NCBI GenBank assembly: GCA_021773565.1
Contig: JAJFJZ010000012.1
Location: 124,001 to 188,000 of the forward strand
Direction of reading: 5' to 3'
DNA: 64,000 nt
DNA from: Gammaproteobacteria bacterium
GTDB lineage: Bacteria > Pseudomonadota > Gammaproteobacteria > Pseudomonadales > Azotimanducaceae
The position numbers were made by a program, and so were the translations under genes. Shown here in pieces: positions 1-9,031 of this stretch. Position 1 is the first letter of the stretch, and each line of letters starts with the position of its first letter. The notes under the pieces were generated by a model. It was not told the origin of the DNA and ran no database searches. It saw only the letters and a program-made list of their open reading frames with translations.

Positions 1-1
1 T

Positions 2-544
2 GCGGTACATTGGATCAAAGCTGAAATGCACGAGTTTATATTACGCAACTGGCGCATCGTCAAAATTGCGACCACCAAGGCACAGCGCAAATTGTTCTTT
101 AACCTGCGTGGTTCAAAGAAGCGGCTGGGCTGGATGACGCCTGATGAAGTAAGTGCGATGGCTGAAGATCTGGGCGTAGAAGAGAAAACGGTGCTTCAGA
201 TGGAAGGGCGCCTGGCGTCTCCGGATATGGCTTTTGATGGTTATCAGAGTGATGACGAACTAATTTCAGCACCGGTCCAGTTTTTGGATGACGAAGCTGC
301 AAACCCTGCTGGTCTTGTAGCGGACCAGGAAACACACGATCAATCTATTGCACATCTGGGAGAGGCGCTAAAAACTCTGGATGACCGAAGCAGGGATATT
401 TTGTCACAACGCTGGTTGAGCGACTCAAAGAGCACCTTGCACGAACTGGCTGATACTTATCAGGTGTCTGCAGAGCGCATTAGACAACTGGAAAAAAACG
501 CCATGAAAAAAGTTCGGGCGGTAATTGAAAGCCGGGCAGCGTAA
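2..544 (+). CDS. rpoH: RNA polymerase sigma-32 factor RpoH, 3' part
   Basis: Heat-shock sigma factor that directs RNA polymerase to chaperone and protease promoters. The reading frame is open from base 2, so the gene begins upstream of the window and about 180 C-terminal residues are present. The first visible residues ([18 protein letters not shown]) are the end of region 2. The RpoH-box motif QRKLFFNLR follows, which separates RpoH from other sigma-70 paralogues. The C-terminal helix-turn-helix of region 4.2 ends with [17 protein letters not shown]. The stop is TAA at 542-544. Identification is firm; the N-terminal third cannot be judged from this window. Confidence 0.96.
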   Translation, partial: AVHWIKAEMHEFILRNWRIVKIATTKAQRKLFFNLRGSKKRLGWMTPDEVSAMAEDLGVEEKTVLQMEGRLASPDMAFDGYQSDDELISAPVQFLDDEAANPAGLVADQETHDQSIAHLGEALKTLDDRSRDILSQRWLSDSKSTLHELADTYQVSAERIRQLEKNAMKKVRAVIESRAA

Positions 545-564
545 GTAGTTTTCTGAATCGCACT

Positions 565-951
565 GTGCTGGCGAACGTATATCTGGCTATTGGAGCGATC
601 TGCTCCGGCCTCGCGGTGGTATTAGGTGCCTTTGGTGCGCATGCACTGAAAAGCAGGATAAGCCCCTCTGACCTTGAAGTGTTTCAGACGGGTGTCCACT
701 ATCAGTTGATACACGGGCTGGCCATCTGTTTGTTGGCGATCTGGTATAAGAGCGCCAATCTTCAGTTTGGTGCCCTGGATGCCTTTGGTATAAATCTGTT
801 GATGTTTTTGTTTGGTATCGTCTTTTTCTCAGGCAGTTTGTATGCGCTAAGCCTCGGTGGCCCGCGCTGGTTTGGGCCAATTACGCCAATAGGCGGGCTT
901 TTATTCATCCTCGCGTGGGGGCTGTTGGCCTATAACGCTTTTCGTGTCTGA
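565..951 (+). CDS. DUF423 family small membrane protein
   Basis: Protein of 128 residues with about four hydrophobic segments (roughly 5-25, 45-62, 70-92, 98-122) and the GAFGAHALK signature near residue 21, which marks the DUF423 (YgdD-like) inner-membrane family of unknown biochemical role. It starts with GTG 20 bases after rpoH and has only a weak ribosome-binding site. Its last eight bases overlap the start of trmB, so the two are probably translationally coupled. Family membership is well supported; no function can be stated. Confidence 0.85.
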   Translation: MLANVYLAIGAICSGLAVVLGAFGAHALKSRISPSDLEVFQTGVHYQLIHGLAICLLAIWYKSANLQFGALDAFGINLLMFLFGIVFFSGSLYALSLGGPRWFGPITPIGGLLFILAWGLLAYNAFRV

Positions 952-1624
952 CAATAACATGCTCAGTCCCAATATCTATGTTCGGCAGCGTGGCCGGTTA
1001 ACACACTCACAAGCACGTGCGCTTGACCATTACGCAGCTGAATATTTGCTGGATCCTGGTGACCAGAAAATCGATCTGTCAAAAACGTTTGGCAATGATG
1101 TGCCGCCTGTACTTGAGATCGGTTTTGGGAGTGGCCAGGCTCTCCTGGAGATGGCGTCAAAAAATCCTGAACGAAACTACCTTGGCATCGAAGTCTATTT
1201 GCCAGGGATCGGCGGGCTATTACATTGTTGCCATGAGCAGGGTATTCACAATGTGCGCGTCATTCGGGGAGATGCCGGTTATGTAATGGAAAATAACTGT
1301 GTCGAAGAAAGTATTTCCCAGATCAATATTTTTTTTCCGGACCCGTGGCCCAAGCGTAAACATCACAAGCGCAGGCTAGTTCAAAACCCGGTGATAGAAC
1401 TCATAAGAGAACGTCTGGTGCCTGGGGGGAAGGTTTGTCTGGCAACAGACTGGAAGGAATATGCACAATGGATGCTGAAGCTTTTTTCGGAAACACCGGG
1501 GCTGACAAATTTATCCCTGAATGGAACCTATACCCAACGACTGGAAAGTCGTCCAATGACTCGGTTTGAAGCGCGCGGTATTCGACTGGGGCACGAAGTT
1601 TGGGATTTGTGTTTCCAAAAGTAA
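944..1624 (+). CDS. trmB: tRNA (guanine-N7-)-methyltransferase TrmB
   Basis: SAM-dependent enzyme making m7G46 in the variable loop of tRNA. The 226-residue protein has the Rossmann motif EIGFGSGQALLEMA near residue 57 and the diagnostic motif FFPDPWPKRKHHKRR near residues 129-143, followed by a C-terminal DWKEYA segment. Length matches the family. GTG at 944 is taken as the start because it overlaps the preceding stop and keeps the N-terminus; an ATG at 959 is a possible alternative. It is the last gene rightward before the convergent hemW. Confidence 0.95.
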   Translation: MSDNNMLSPNIYVRQRGRLTHSQARALDHYAAEYLLDPGDQKIDLSKTFGNDVPPVLEIGFGSGQALLEMASKNPERNYLGIEVYLPGIGGLLHCCHEQGIHNVRVIRGDAGYVMENNCVEESISQINIFFPDPWPKRKHHKRRLVQNPVIELIRERLVPGGKVCLATDWKEYAQWMLKLFSETPGLTNLSLNGTYTQRLESRPMTRFEARGIRLGHEVWDLCFQK

Positions 1625-1652
1625 AATCAAGGCAAGACACTGGGCCGCCGCG

Positions 1653-2783
1653 CTATACAAAATACTCAAGCACTGAATCAAGATAGCGCAAACCCTCGGC
1701 GCTTAGGCCTATTTTGCCTTGGTGCCAGATTCCCAGATTCTCAAAATGATCTATGCCGGGCTGAATACTTTCAAATTCCATGCCGGTAAAGTTTTCAAAG
1801 CATTCACGCTCCACTCCATTGGTTAAGCGTAGTACATTCATTAGAAATTCACTGATGCGTTCTGTCTCAGACACCGGCCGTGTATCCAGGGACTGAACGG
1901 CCTCCGGTTTCAGATAGAGCCGCGGCTGTCTGGGTCTTGAAGAGCGAAATATTGAGTTATCACCGGGCAGGCTTAATTTTCCGTGTGCGCCCGCACCAAT
2001 TCCGAGATAGTCACCAAATTTCCAGTAGTTGAGGTTGTGCCGACACTCCGATCCGGGTTTTGCGTATGCAGATATTTCGTAACGCTGGTATCCGGCAGCC
2101 TTAAGCAGAGTTAGTCCGGATTGCTCAATATTTCCAAGCGTCTGGTCGGTGGGAAGAATGGGTGGTTTGCGTGCAAAAATTGTTTTTGGTTCAAGGGTGA
2201 GCTGGTACCAGGAGATGTGTTCGGGTTGCAAGGCCAGGGCGTGCTCCAGATCGAATATCGCGTCTTCCAGTGACTGTCCCGGCAGGCCATGCATTAAATC
2301 CAGGTTTACATTTGCGAACCCCGCCTCACGGGCTATTTCAAAAGCGCGTACAGCTTCCCGAGCTGTGTGAATTCTGCCCAGTTTCACCAACTTCTGGTCC
2401 TGGAATGACTGAATGCCCAGTGAGAGTCGATTCACTCCGGCGAGTAGGTAGCCCTCGAATTTATTTGCTTCAACGCTGCCGGGGTTGGCTTCAAGCGTTA
2501 TTTCCACCGCACTGCTTATAGAAATGATACGGGCTACTTGAGCGAGCAGGTACGTGATGGATTCGGGGGAAAAAAGGCTGGGGGTTCCACCACCTAAAAA
2601 TATACTTTGTACTTCCCGGCCCATAACATAATTAGTCTGGGATGAGAGATCGGCAAGCAGCTGGTCGATGTAGGCGTTTTCATCCAGCGCTCCATTCAGT
2701 TCGTGTGAATTAAAATCGCAGTAAGGGCATTTCTTCTCACACCACGGAAAGTGTATGTATAGAGACAGTGGTGGAAGTAACAT
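1653..2783 (-). CDS. hemW: Radical SAM heme chaperone HemW
   Basis: HemN-like radical SAM protein of 376 residues, thought to bind and deliver heme rather than oxidise coproporphyrinogen. The cluster motif CEKKCPYCDF places cysteines at 15, 19 and 22 with phenylalanine at 24. HemN has a further cysteine where this protein has that phenylalanine, which supports HemW over HemN. The glycine-rich IFLGGGTPSLF follows near residue 62. It is the last gene of a leftward operon starting at yggS and lies 10 bases after rdgB, the usual order in Pseudomonas-type genomes. Confidence 0.93.
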   Translation of the reverse strand: MLLPPLSLYIHFPWCEKKCPYCDFNSHELNGALDENAYIDQLLADLSSQTNYVMGREVQSIFLGGGTPSLFSPESITYLLAQVARIISISSAVEITLEANPGSVEANKFEGYLLAGVNRLSLGIQSFQDQKLVKLGRIHTAREAVRAFEIAREAGFANVNLDLMHGLPGQSLEDAIFDLEHALALQPEHISWYQLTLEPKTIFARKPPILPTDQTLGNIEQSGLTLLKAAGYQRYEISAYAKPGSECRHNLNYWKFGDYLGIGAGAHGKLSLPGDNSIFRSSRPRQPRLYLKPEAVQSLDTRPVSETERISEFLMNVLRLTNGVERECFENFTGMEFESIQPGIDHFENLGIWHQGKIGLSAEGLRYLDSVLEYFV

Positions 2784-2793
2784 TGTTATTGGG

Positions 2794-3390
2794 TCAGGCC
2801 GGAATGATGAGGTTTTTCAGCTTTAAACGCAGGCTGGCACAAGCTAGTCCCCGATGGCTTATGGCGTTTTTTTTACCGGGTGGTAGTTGTGCTGAGGTGC
2901 ATCCTAAAGCGTCCAGATAAAAATGTGGGTCATAACCAAAACCGTTAATGCCCGCAGCTTCATCGACGATGCGCCCGTGCCATTCAGAACTGGCAATGAT
3001 GGGTATCGGGTCATCAGCAGCTCTCAGGTAAACCAGCACACAAACGAAGCGGGCGGCTCTATTTTCTATATCTGACAGATTGTGAATGAGCCTGGCATTA
3101 TTTTCCGTATCGTTTGCGTGCGGGCCTGCGTAACGGGCGGAATATATTCCTGGCGCACCATCAAGTGCGTCAACGCAGAGCCCGGAGTCGTCCGCAATGG
3201 CAGGACCTTTACTTTGTGCCGCCGCGTGACGCGCCTTAATTAAAGCGTTTTCAATGAAGCTCAGACCAGTCTCGGGAACCTCTCCTATACCGAGTTCTGC
3301 CTGGGCTGTTAGCGTAATTCCAAGCGGATGGAGTAGTGCATGGAGTTCAAGAAGTTTTCCCTGATTTCCTGTGGCAAGCGTAACGTGCAT
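2794..3390 (-). CDS. rdgB: XTP/dITP pyrophosphatase RdgB
   Basis: House-cleaning nucleotide pyrophosphatase that hydrolyses dITP, XTP and ITP to monophosphates and so keeps deaminated purines out of DNA. It has 198 residues, the normal length. The N-terminal LATGNQGKLLEL is the substrate-binding SxNxxK-type motif, and IADDSGLCVDALDGAPG near residues 66-82 holds the catalytic and metal-binding acidic residues. It sits 7 bases downstream of the DUF4426 gene and 10 bases before hemW, within one operon. Confidence 0.95.
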   Translation of the reverse strand: MHVTLATGNQGKLLELHALLHPLGITLTAQAELGIGEVPETGLSFIENALIKARHAAAQSKGPAIADDSGLCVDALDGAPGIYSARYAGPHANDTENNARLIHNLSDIENRAARFVCVLVYLRAADDPIPIIASSEWHGRIVDEAAGINGFGYDPHFYLDALGCTSAQLPPGKKNAISHRGLACASLRLKLKNLIIPA

Positions 3391-3397
3391 TGTAAGG

Positions 3398-3865
3398 CTA
3401 GCGATCCGAGTCCAGATACATACGTTCCTGAAATTCGAACTGTGTGATGGGTTCGTCAGGAAGCTCCACGCTTATATCAAAAGCAAGGGTATCCCGGTTG
3501 GTGTAAACTAGCGGCGCAATGTAGTAAACCGAATCTTGTTCAACGACCTCCCGAAACTTCAATGTCTGCAACTGCCCCAGCAAATTTTTCACTCGACCGC
3601 GTACATTGCCACGAACGGCGAGGCCGTCTTCGGAGATAAGTGAAATATTAACAATAGCTTGTGCATTACCCCGGGTAATTTGGTACTGGTTGGCTATCTC
3701 CGGTTTCAAAAACATGGTGTTTAACACGATGTAGTGTGCCCTGGTACTGCCGACCAGAAAAAACTGTTCTGCGGATGCGTGTTGTACCGGGAGCACCATG
3801 ATGAGTAGTAATCCACTTAGCAGATATTTTCTCGTTGATCTGAAGGGTCCAAATTTTCTCTTCAT
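3398..3865 (-). CDS. DUF4426 domain-containing exported protein
   Basis: Small protein of 155 residues with a basic N-terminus, a hydrophobic stretch near residues 14-26 and a likely signal-peptidase site after HASA (about residues 29-32), so it should be periplasmic. The mature part is beta-rich and matches the DUF4426 family known from the metXW-rdgB neighbourhood of Pseudomonas-like bacteria. Function is unknown. Its start overlaps the metW stop by four bases (ATGA), which implies coupled translation with metW. Confidence 0.85.
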   Translation of the reverse strand: MKRKFGPFRSTRKYLLSGLLLIMVLPVQHASAEQFFLVGSTRAHYIVLNTMFLKPEIANQYQITRGNAQAIVNISLISEDGLAVRGNVRGRVKNLLGQLQTLKFREVVEQDSVYYIAPLVYTNRDTLAFDISVELPDEPITQFEFQERMYLDSDR

Positions 3866-4467
3866 TCAGGTGTTCGTCCCAGTCGGTAGAAAGCATAGGT
3901 GCCAAACAGATTCGGCATACGGTTCATCAGCATACGGTTTCGATACAGGCTGTCCGTGACAAAGCGATCTATGATAGAAAACTTTTTCTGGCGGCACAGG
4001 TTTTCGAAATCGGCAAAGGTGCATAGATGGATATTGGGCGTATCATACCAACCATAGGGAAGATAGGGCGCAATAGGCATCTTTCCACGCAATACCAGAT
4101 ACGCCCGTAAACGCCAGTGTCCGAAATTGGGGTAGGTGATGATGCATTGTGTACCGATGCGCAACATCTCTTCCAGCAATAAATCCGGGCGTTTTACCGA
4201 TTGCAGGGTTTCAGTCATTATAACGGTGTCAAAACTATCGGACTGAAAGTTTTGCAAGCCTTTGTCCAGGTTTTGTTCTATTACATTAACACCAGCATTA
4301 ATACAGTCAGTGATACCCATCGGGTCTATTTCTATACCATAGCCATTAATATTCTTATTGGTTCGTAAATATGCCAACAGTTCACCACGGCCGCAACCAA
4401 GGTCGAGTACCCGGGAATTTCTTGGAATCAGATCTGCCACAATTTGCAAGTCGCTACGCAAGCTCAT
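3862..4467 (-). CDS. metW: Methionine biosynthesis protein MetW
   Basis: Methyltransferase-fold partner of MetX. MetW lacks an established methyl transfer reaction of its own and is reported to activate MetX in bacteria carrying the pair. The 201-residue protein shows the SAM-binding-like motif [15 protein letters not shown] near residue 20, then the conserved segments TETLQS and [13 protein letters not shown]. It overlaps metX by four bases upstream and the DUF4426 gene by four bases downstream, so the three are almost certainly one translational unit. Confidence 0.94.
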   Translation of the reverse strand: MSLRSDLQIVADLIPRNSRVLDLGCGRGELLAYLRTNKNINGYGIEIDPMGITDCINAGVNVIEQNLDKGLQNFQSDSFDTVIMTETLQSVKRPDLLLEEMLRIGTQCIITYPNFGHWRLRAYLVLRGKMPIAPYLPYGWYDTPNIHLCTFADFENLCRQKKFSIIDRFVTDSLYRNRMLMNRMPNLFGTYAFYRLGRTPE

Positions 4468-5591
4468 ATTTCGATGGTTCGCATGTAAGCGCCGAAAGTT
4501 TCCAGGTAACGCTTGATAGGTAACAGAAAAGCATCGTGCCCAAGAGGTGTTTCTATCAGGGTGCTGACAACATTCTTTTTGGCAGTGACGAGGGCATCAA
4601 CTATTTCTTTGCTTCGTTGCGGTGAAAAGCGCCAGTCGCTGGTGAACGCGGTCACAAAAAAATTGCAGTGTGTGCCTGAGAGCGCAGCAACAAGGTCATT
4701 GTCAAATTCACTGGCGGGGTCAAAGTAGTCCAGGGCTCGAGTCATAAGTATGTAGGTATTTGCGTCAAAGGATTTGGAGAACGAGGAGCCCTGATAGCGT
4801 AGATAACTTTCTACCTGAAACTCAACATTCTGGCCCTGCCGAATATCGCCGGATTTTAGTTCTCTGCCAAACTTTTCACGCATACCCGCATCGGATTGAT
4901 AAGTCACGTGCCCCAACATTCGGGCGAGCCGAAGTCCGCGTTCCGGTACAAGGTCTGCCTCTGTATAGGATCCCTCAAGATAATCGGGATCAGAAAGAAT
5001 AGCCTGCCGTGCGATTTCGTTGAACGCGATATTCTGCGCTGAAAGTTTGGATGCACTGGCGATAACACACGCGTGGCGTATTTTTTCGGGGTACTCGATT
5101 GCCCACTGCAAGGCTTGCATACCGCCAAGGCTACCACCGATTACCGCCGCCCAACATGATATCCCCAGGCTCTGCGCCAACAAATTTTGGGAGCGTACCC
5201 AATCCTTAACGGTGACAACTGGAAATTCTGCTCCGTAGCACCCTTTGGTAACGCCCGGTTTTTTAGTTTTCGGCCCGGTGCTGCCATGACAACCGCCCAG
5301 ATTGTTGGCGCACACCACAAAAAATTTATCGGTATCAATAACTTTACCTGGCCCGATGCAAATGTCCCACCATCCGGGTTTGGTACTTTCTGCGGTTTCG
5401 TAACCAGCCGCATGATGGTTTGCGCTTAACGCATGGCATATGAGTATGGCGTTACTCGCAGAGGCATTTAGGCTTCCATAGGATTCATAGACCAGATCAA
5501 AACCATCAAGCTCGGCGCCAAACTGAAGTCTCAGTAGGCTGTCAAAGTGCTGTGTTCGGGTTTGTAACAGCAGATTTGTGTTCTGTGTCAT
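4464..5591 (-). CDS. metX: Homoserine O-acyltransferase MetX (probably succinyl-specific)
   Basis: Alpha/beta-hydrolase-fold enzyme that acylates homoserine in the first committed step of methionine synthesis. The 375 residues include the oxyanion-side motif [12 protein letters not shown] near residue 52, the nucleophile elbow [13 protein letters not shown] near residue 152 and the late catalytic histidine in [11 protein letters not shown]. Gammaproteobacterial MetX proteins paired with MetW have generally been assigned to succinyl transfer; this is inferred here from the pairing and not from active-site residues. It overlaps yggT by one base and metW by four. Confidence 0.92.
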   Translation of the reverse strand: MTQNTNLLLQTRTQHFDSLLRLQFGAELDGFDLVYESYGSLNASASNAILICHALSANHHAAGYETAESTKPGWWDICIGPGKVIDTDKFFVVCANNLGGCHGSTGPKTKKPGVTKGCYGAEFPVVTVKDWVRSQNLLAQSLGISCWAAVIGGSLGGMQALQWAIEYPEKIRHACVIASASKLSAQNIAFNEIARQAILSDPDYLEGSYTEADLVPERGLRLARMLGHVTYQSDAGMREKFGRELKSGDIRQGQNVEFQVESYLRYQGSSFSKSFDANTYILMTRALDYFDPASEFDNDLVAALSGTHCNFFVTAFTSDWRFSPQRSKEIVDALVTAKKNVVSTLIETPLGHDAFLLPIKRYLETFGAYMRTIEI

Positions 5592-6145
5592 TAGATTCCT
5601 GGCAGGATGCCGGGCAACAGGTAATCACGTAACAACATAATGACCATAAGTATTACCAATACCGAAAAATCCAGGCCTCCCATGGGTGGAATAACACGCC
5701 GCACCGGCGCGAGCACAGGCTCAGTTATTTGATGTGCCAGGACAGCAACCGGGTGGTAGTTACCGGGTGCAAGAAAACTCAGTATTACCATGATAATGAG
5801 CGCAATGAGGTATATACCTAAAAACAATTCCAGGACCTCGCGTAAGCCAATTTTAAAAAGCAGGAGTACATTGGATCCAATATCCACGCCACCCAGATAA
5901 AACAGGATGGCAACGGTAAGAATTTTGAGTAACCAGGTGAAAATAAACGCAGCAAAATCCAGGTTTTGATAGGAGGGAACAAGCATTCGCAATGGAGTGA
6001 GAGCGGGTTCTGTGAACTTTAGAATTCCCTGGGAAATCGGATTATAGAAATCGGCGCGGGTAGCTTGCAGAATAAAGCGCATGGCAAACAGGGCGCACAC
6101 TACACTCAAAATCGTATTGAAAATAAAAAACAGTGGATTACTCAT
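5591..6145 (-). CDS. yggT: YggT family membrane protein
   Basis: Inner-membrane protein of 184 residues built from two YggT repeats. Each repeat has a pair of hydrophobic helices around a conserved EPxLxPxR-type segment, seen here as [14 protein letters not shown] and [14 protein letters not shown]. The role is not established; links to osmotic tolerance and cell shape have been suggested. It lies between proC and metX in the leftward operon, as in many gammaproteobacteria, and its stop shares one base with the metX start. Confidence 0.9.
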   Translation of the reverse strand: MSNPLFFIFNTILSVVCALFAMRFILQATRADFYNPISQGILKFTEPALTPLRMLVPSYQNLDFAAFIFTWLLKILTVAILFYLGGVDIGSNVLLLFKIGLREVLELFLGIYLIALIIMVILSFLAPGNYHPVAVLAHQITEPVLAPVRRVIPPMGGLDFSVLVILMVIMLLRDYLLPGILPGI

Positions 6146-6193
6146 CTTAAAACCTTTGCTCCTGCCTTATTTTGTAAATTCGGGGCTATCGTG

Positions 6194-7021
6194 CTACTCA
6201 GCTTCCCCGGAGACACTATTGCCCAATTCGATCGACCGGGCGCAAGCTGCGTGGACCGCCTGATGGAACATTTCCGAAAAACGCGTGTTAATCATATGCT
6301 CTAATGCCGCTTCAGTTGTTCCACCAGGTGAAGTAACGCTATGCCTCAGGGAGGCTGCGTCGGCCTCGCTATCCTGTAACATAACCGCTGCCCCGTAAGC
6401 GGTTTCTGTTGCAAGTAGTTTACTCGTGCTTTCGCTTAAACCCAATTCCTGCGCGGTTTCGATCAGACATTCTGTCAAATAGAAAAAATAGGCTGGACCA
6501 CTGCCGGAAACCGCAGTTACGGCATTAAGTTGCGCTTCTGTCTCCAACCACAGGGTTTTGCCAACCGCCCCCAGAATGCTTTCGATCAGTTTGGTTTCGG
6601 ACTTGTCCAGATTGCTTGCTGAGTACATTCCGGTTATGCCCGCACCTTTAAGGGCAGGTGTATTTGGCATGCAGCGAATAATACGATGATTTTCACCTAG
6701 CCCGCGTGAGAGTGCGGCCAGGGGAATACCTGCAGCAATGGATATTACCAGCGTTGATTGCGCAATTATCCCCTTAAGCTCTGCAAGGACAGACGGCATG
6801 ATCTGTGGTTTAACAGCGATGATGACAACATCCGCCTGATTAACCACTTCTGCGTTGGAGCTAAATGTGGATAGTCCCATGTCCTGGAGTAAATCCCGGC
6901 GTATTGCCGAAGGCTCGGATACGCACAGCTGCTCACGCGCATAGCCTTTTTCCTTCAAACCCATAAGCAGGCTGGTTCCCATATTTCCACCGCCAACGCA
7001 TGCGATACGTGGTGTTTTCAC
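6194..7021 (-). CDS. proC: Pyrroline-5-carboxylate reductase ProC
   Basis: Last enzyme of proline synthesis, reducing pyrroline-5-carboxylate with NAD(P)H. The Rossmann motif IACVGGGNMG stands at the N-terminus. The C-terminal dimer domain has AVSGSGPAYFFYL and the signature SVTSPGGTTEAAL. The frame continues upstream into yggS, but the GTG at 7021 is chosen because AAGGA lies 7 bases before it and because the Rossmann fold then begins at once. This gives 275 residues, the family length. It is 19 bases downstream of yggS. Confidence 0.95.
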   Translation of the reverse strand: MKTPRIACVGGGNMGTSLLMGLKEKGYAREQLCVSEPSAIRRDLLQDMGLSTFSSNAEVVNQADVVIIAVKPQIMPSVLAELKGIIAQSTLVISIAAGIPLAALSRGLGENHRIIRCMPNTPALKGAGITGMYSASNLDKSETKLIESILGAVGKTLWLETEAQLNAVTAVSGSGPAYFFYLTECLIETAQELGLSESTSKLLATETAYGAAVMLQDSEADAASLRHSVTSPGGTTEAALEHMINTRFSEMFHQAVHAACARSIELGNSVSGEAE

Positions 7022-7040
7022 GGTATTTTCCTTGTAGTGT

Positions 7041-7775
7041 TCAAGCCAAATGGATTTTATCGTTACTCTGGTTTGAGCGGGGACCGAATATTGCCGTACC
7101 CACTCGCACAATAGTACTACCGGCGTGAATAGCTGCGATATAATCTCCGCTCATACCCATCGACAGTGTATCCCAGGCGGGTAAGAGGGTCTTACGATTT
7201 ATCTGTTGTTTGAATAGCCTGGTAAGTCTTGTGAAATTCTGTATTTGTGACTCGAGCGTGTCTGGCGTGTCGGCAAGAGGCCTGGGAATGGCCATTAGGC
7301 CTCTTAGGTGCAATGCCTTCATTGTGCTGATTTCATCTACCAGGGCATCAAGATGTTCCGGGACAATACCTGCCTTTTGTGGCTCTTTGTCGATGTTTAC
7401 CTGAATACATACATTGAGGGTAAGGTTTGCTTCAAGACAATGCTGGTTTAGTCGGCGCGCAATCTTGTTGCGATCCACAGTGTGTACCCAGTCGAAATGG
7501 GTGGCGATGTCACGGGTTTTGTTGGACTGTATCGCGCCAATAAAATGCCATGTCAGATCGATATCATCCAAAGCAGCAATTTTTTTAGTGGCTTCCTGAA
7601 GGTAGTTTTCCCCCATATGGCGTATTCCGGATGTTGCTGCCTTCCTGATTTCTGAAGCGGTACGTGTTTTGGACACCGCCATTAATTGCACAGAGTTCTC
7701 TTCGCGTCTGGCTTCTTCGCAAGCCCGGGTGATAGCTCTGCGTATCGTGTCTATATTTGCCTGGATAGAGCGCAT
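7041..7775 (-). CDS. yggS: PLP homeostasis protein YggS (PLPBP)
   Basis: Alanine-racemase-like single-domain PLP-binding protein that buffers pyridoxal phosphate; no catalytic activity is established. The 244 residues show the PLP lysine at 36 in LMAVSKTRTA, the family motif HMGENYLQEA, HFIGAIQSNK, and the phosphate-binding end SMGMSGDYIAAIHAGST. It is the first gene of the eight-gene leftward operon yggS-proC-yggT-metX-metW-DUF4426-rdgB-hemW and is divergent from pilT. Confidence 0.95.
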   Translation of the reverse strand: MRSIQANIDTIRRAITRACEEARREENSVQLMAVSKTRTASEIRKAATSGIRHMGENYLQEATKKIAALDDIDLTWHFIGAIQSNKTRDIATHFDWVHTVDRNKIARRLNQHCLEANLTLNVCIQVNIDKEPQKAGIVPEHLDALVDEISTMKALHLRGLMAIPRPLADTPDTLESQIQNFTRLTRLFKQQINRKTLLPAWDTLSMGMSGDYIAAIHAGSTIVRVGTAIFGPRSNQSNDKIHLA

Positions 7776-7987
7776 GGTAAAAGTGTCTACAGTGTCTCAG
7801 TTTGGTAATGCTGTCTAAATTGCCCCGGCACTTAACATAGCTCTAAGGCCCCAGACGGCATAGTATAGGGGATATAGCGTCCCGGACAGACGCAAAGGCA
7901 TTGATAGGGACACTTTTCTCAAGACTAATAATGCCGGAAGCCTGTAAGCAGGTAGAAGATAGTTAGTAAACACTGAAAAGGACAGCT
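7776..7987. promoter_or_regulatory. Divergent yggS/pilT control region
   Basis: A gap of 212 bases that must carry the promoters for the leftward yggS operon and the rightward pilTU pair. I see an inverted repeat with 5-base arms (GCGTC at 7877-7881, GACGC at 7889-7893) and AT-rich TAGTATA-like stretches near 7861-7876. I cannot assign a confident -35/-10 pair. The pilT ribosome-binding site AAGGA lies just before the ATG at 7988. Confidence 0.4.
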
Positions 7988-9022
7988 ATGGATATTACCG
8001 AACTTTTGGCCTTTAGCGCCAAACAAGGGGCTTCGGATTTACACCTCTCCGCTGGCTTGCCACCGATGATACGGGTGGATGGTGATGTGCGACGTATTAA
8101 TCTACCGCCGCTGGAACACCAGGAAGTACACGCCCTCATTTACGAGATAATGAATGATAAGCAGCGCAAGGATTACGAAGAGTTTCTGGAAACCGATTTT
8201 TCATTTGAAGTGCCTGGTGTTGCCCGTTTCAGGGTAAACGCATTCAGCCAGAATCGCGGTTCCGGAGCAGTATTCAGAACCATTCCAACCAAAGTACTTA
8301 CGATGGAAGATCTCAGCCTGGGACAGGTGTTTAAGGACATTTCCATGGTACCCCGTGGATTGGTGCTGGTTACCGGCCCAACCGGATCTGGTAAAAGTAC
8401 CACGATGGCTGCAATGATTGACTTTATTAACGACAATCGTTACGACCATATTCTAACCATCGAAGACCCGATAGAATTTGTCCATGAAAGCAAAAAATGC
8501 CTGATTAACCAGCGTGAGGTACACAGGGATACCCACGGATTTAACGAAGCCCTGCGTTCCGCCCTTCGAGAAGACCCGGATATTATTCTGGTTGGTGAGT
8601 TACGGGACCTTGAGACGATTCGCCTGGCTCTAACTGCCGCAGAAACCGGACACCTGGTATTCGGAACACTGCACACTACATCTGCCTCAAAGACCATGGA
8701 CCGGGTAGTGGATGTGTTTCCCGCAGAGGAAAAATCCATGATTCGATCTATGTTGTCGGAATCACTTGAGGCGGTAATTTCGCAAACTCTCCTGAAGAAG
8801 GTAAATGGGGGGCGTGTTGCAGCACATGAAATCATGATTGGCACACCCGCTATCAGAAATCTGATTCGCGAGGGCAAAGTGGCACAGATGTATTCAGCAA
8901 TTCAAACGGGTGGTGCATTGGGTATGCAGACACTGGACCAATGCCTGGCTGACCTTGTGCGCAAAAATATGATTAACCGTGATATCGCTAGAGAAAAGGC
9001 AAAAATGCCGGAAAAATTTTAG
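7988..9022 (+). CDS. pilT: Type IV pilus retraction ATPase PilT
   Basis: Hexameric cytoplasmic ATPase that depolymerises the pilus and drives twitching motility. It has 344 residues, the standard length. An N-terminal PAS-like region precedes Walker A GPTGSGKST at residues 130-138. The Asp-box region (HILTIEDPIEFVH), Walker B (DPDIILVGELRDLET) and His-box (GHLVFGTLHTTSA) are all intact. The C-terminal motif AIRNLIREGK is the PilT signature required for retraction. AAGGA precedes the ATG. pilU follows after 9 bases. Confidence 0.97.
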   Translation: MDITELLAFSAKQGASDLHLSAGLPPMIRVDGDVRRINLPPLEHQEVHALIYEIMNDKQRKDYEEFLETDFSFEVPGVARFRVNAFSQNRGSGAVFRTIPTKVLTMEDLSLGQVFKDISMVPRGLVLVTGPTGSGKSTTMAAMIDFINDNRYDHILTIEDPIEFVHESKKCLINQREVHRDTHGFNEALRSALREDPDIILVGELRDLETIRLALTAAETGHLVFGTLHTTSASKTMDRVVDVFPAEEKSMIRSMLSESLEAVISQTLLKKVNGGRVAAHEIMIGTPAIRNLIREGKVAQMYSAIQTGGALGMQTLDQCLADLVRKNMINRDIAREKAKMPEKF

Positions 9023-9031
9023 GGTACCTGT

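Noticed and set aside
1653-2783. Oxygen-independent coproporphyrinogen III oxidase HemN
   Set aside because: Phenylalanine replaces the extra cysteine after CxxxCxxC and the protein is shorter than HemN, which fits HemW.
7827-7845. Sigma-54 promoter upstream of pilT
   Set aside because: A GGCAC...AGC string resembles the -24/-12 elements, but the spacing between GG and GC is one base too long and the -12 TTGC is not matched.
8440-8877. Antisense open frame of 145 codons within pilT
   Set aside because: It lies wholly inside a conserved ATPase gene whose motifs are in the other frame; the product is arginine/serine-rich with no recognisable domain.
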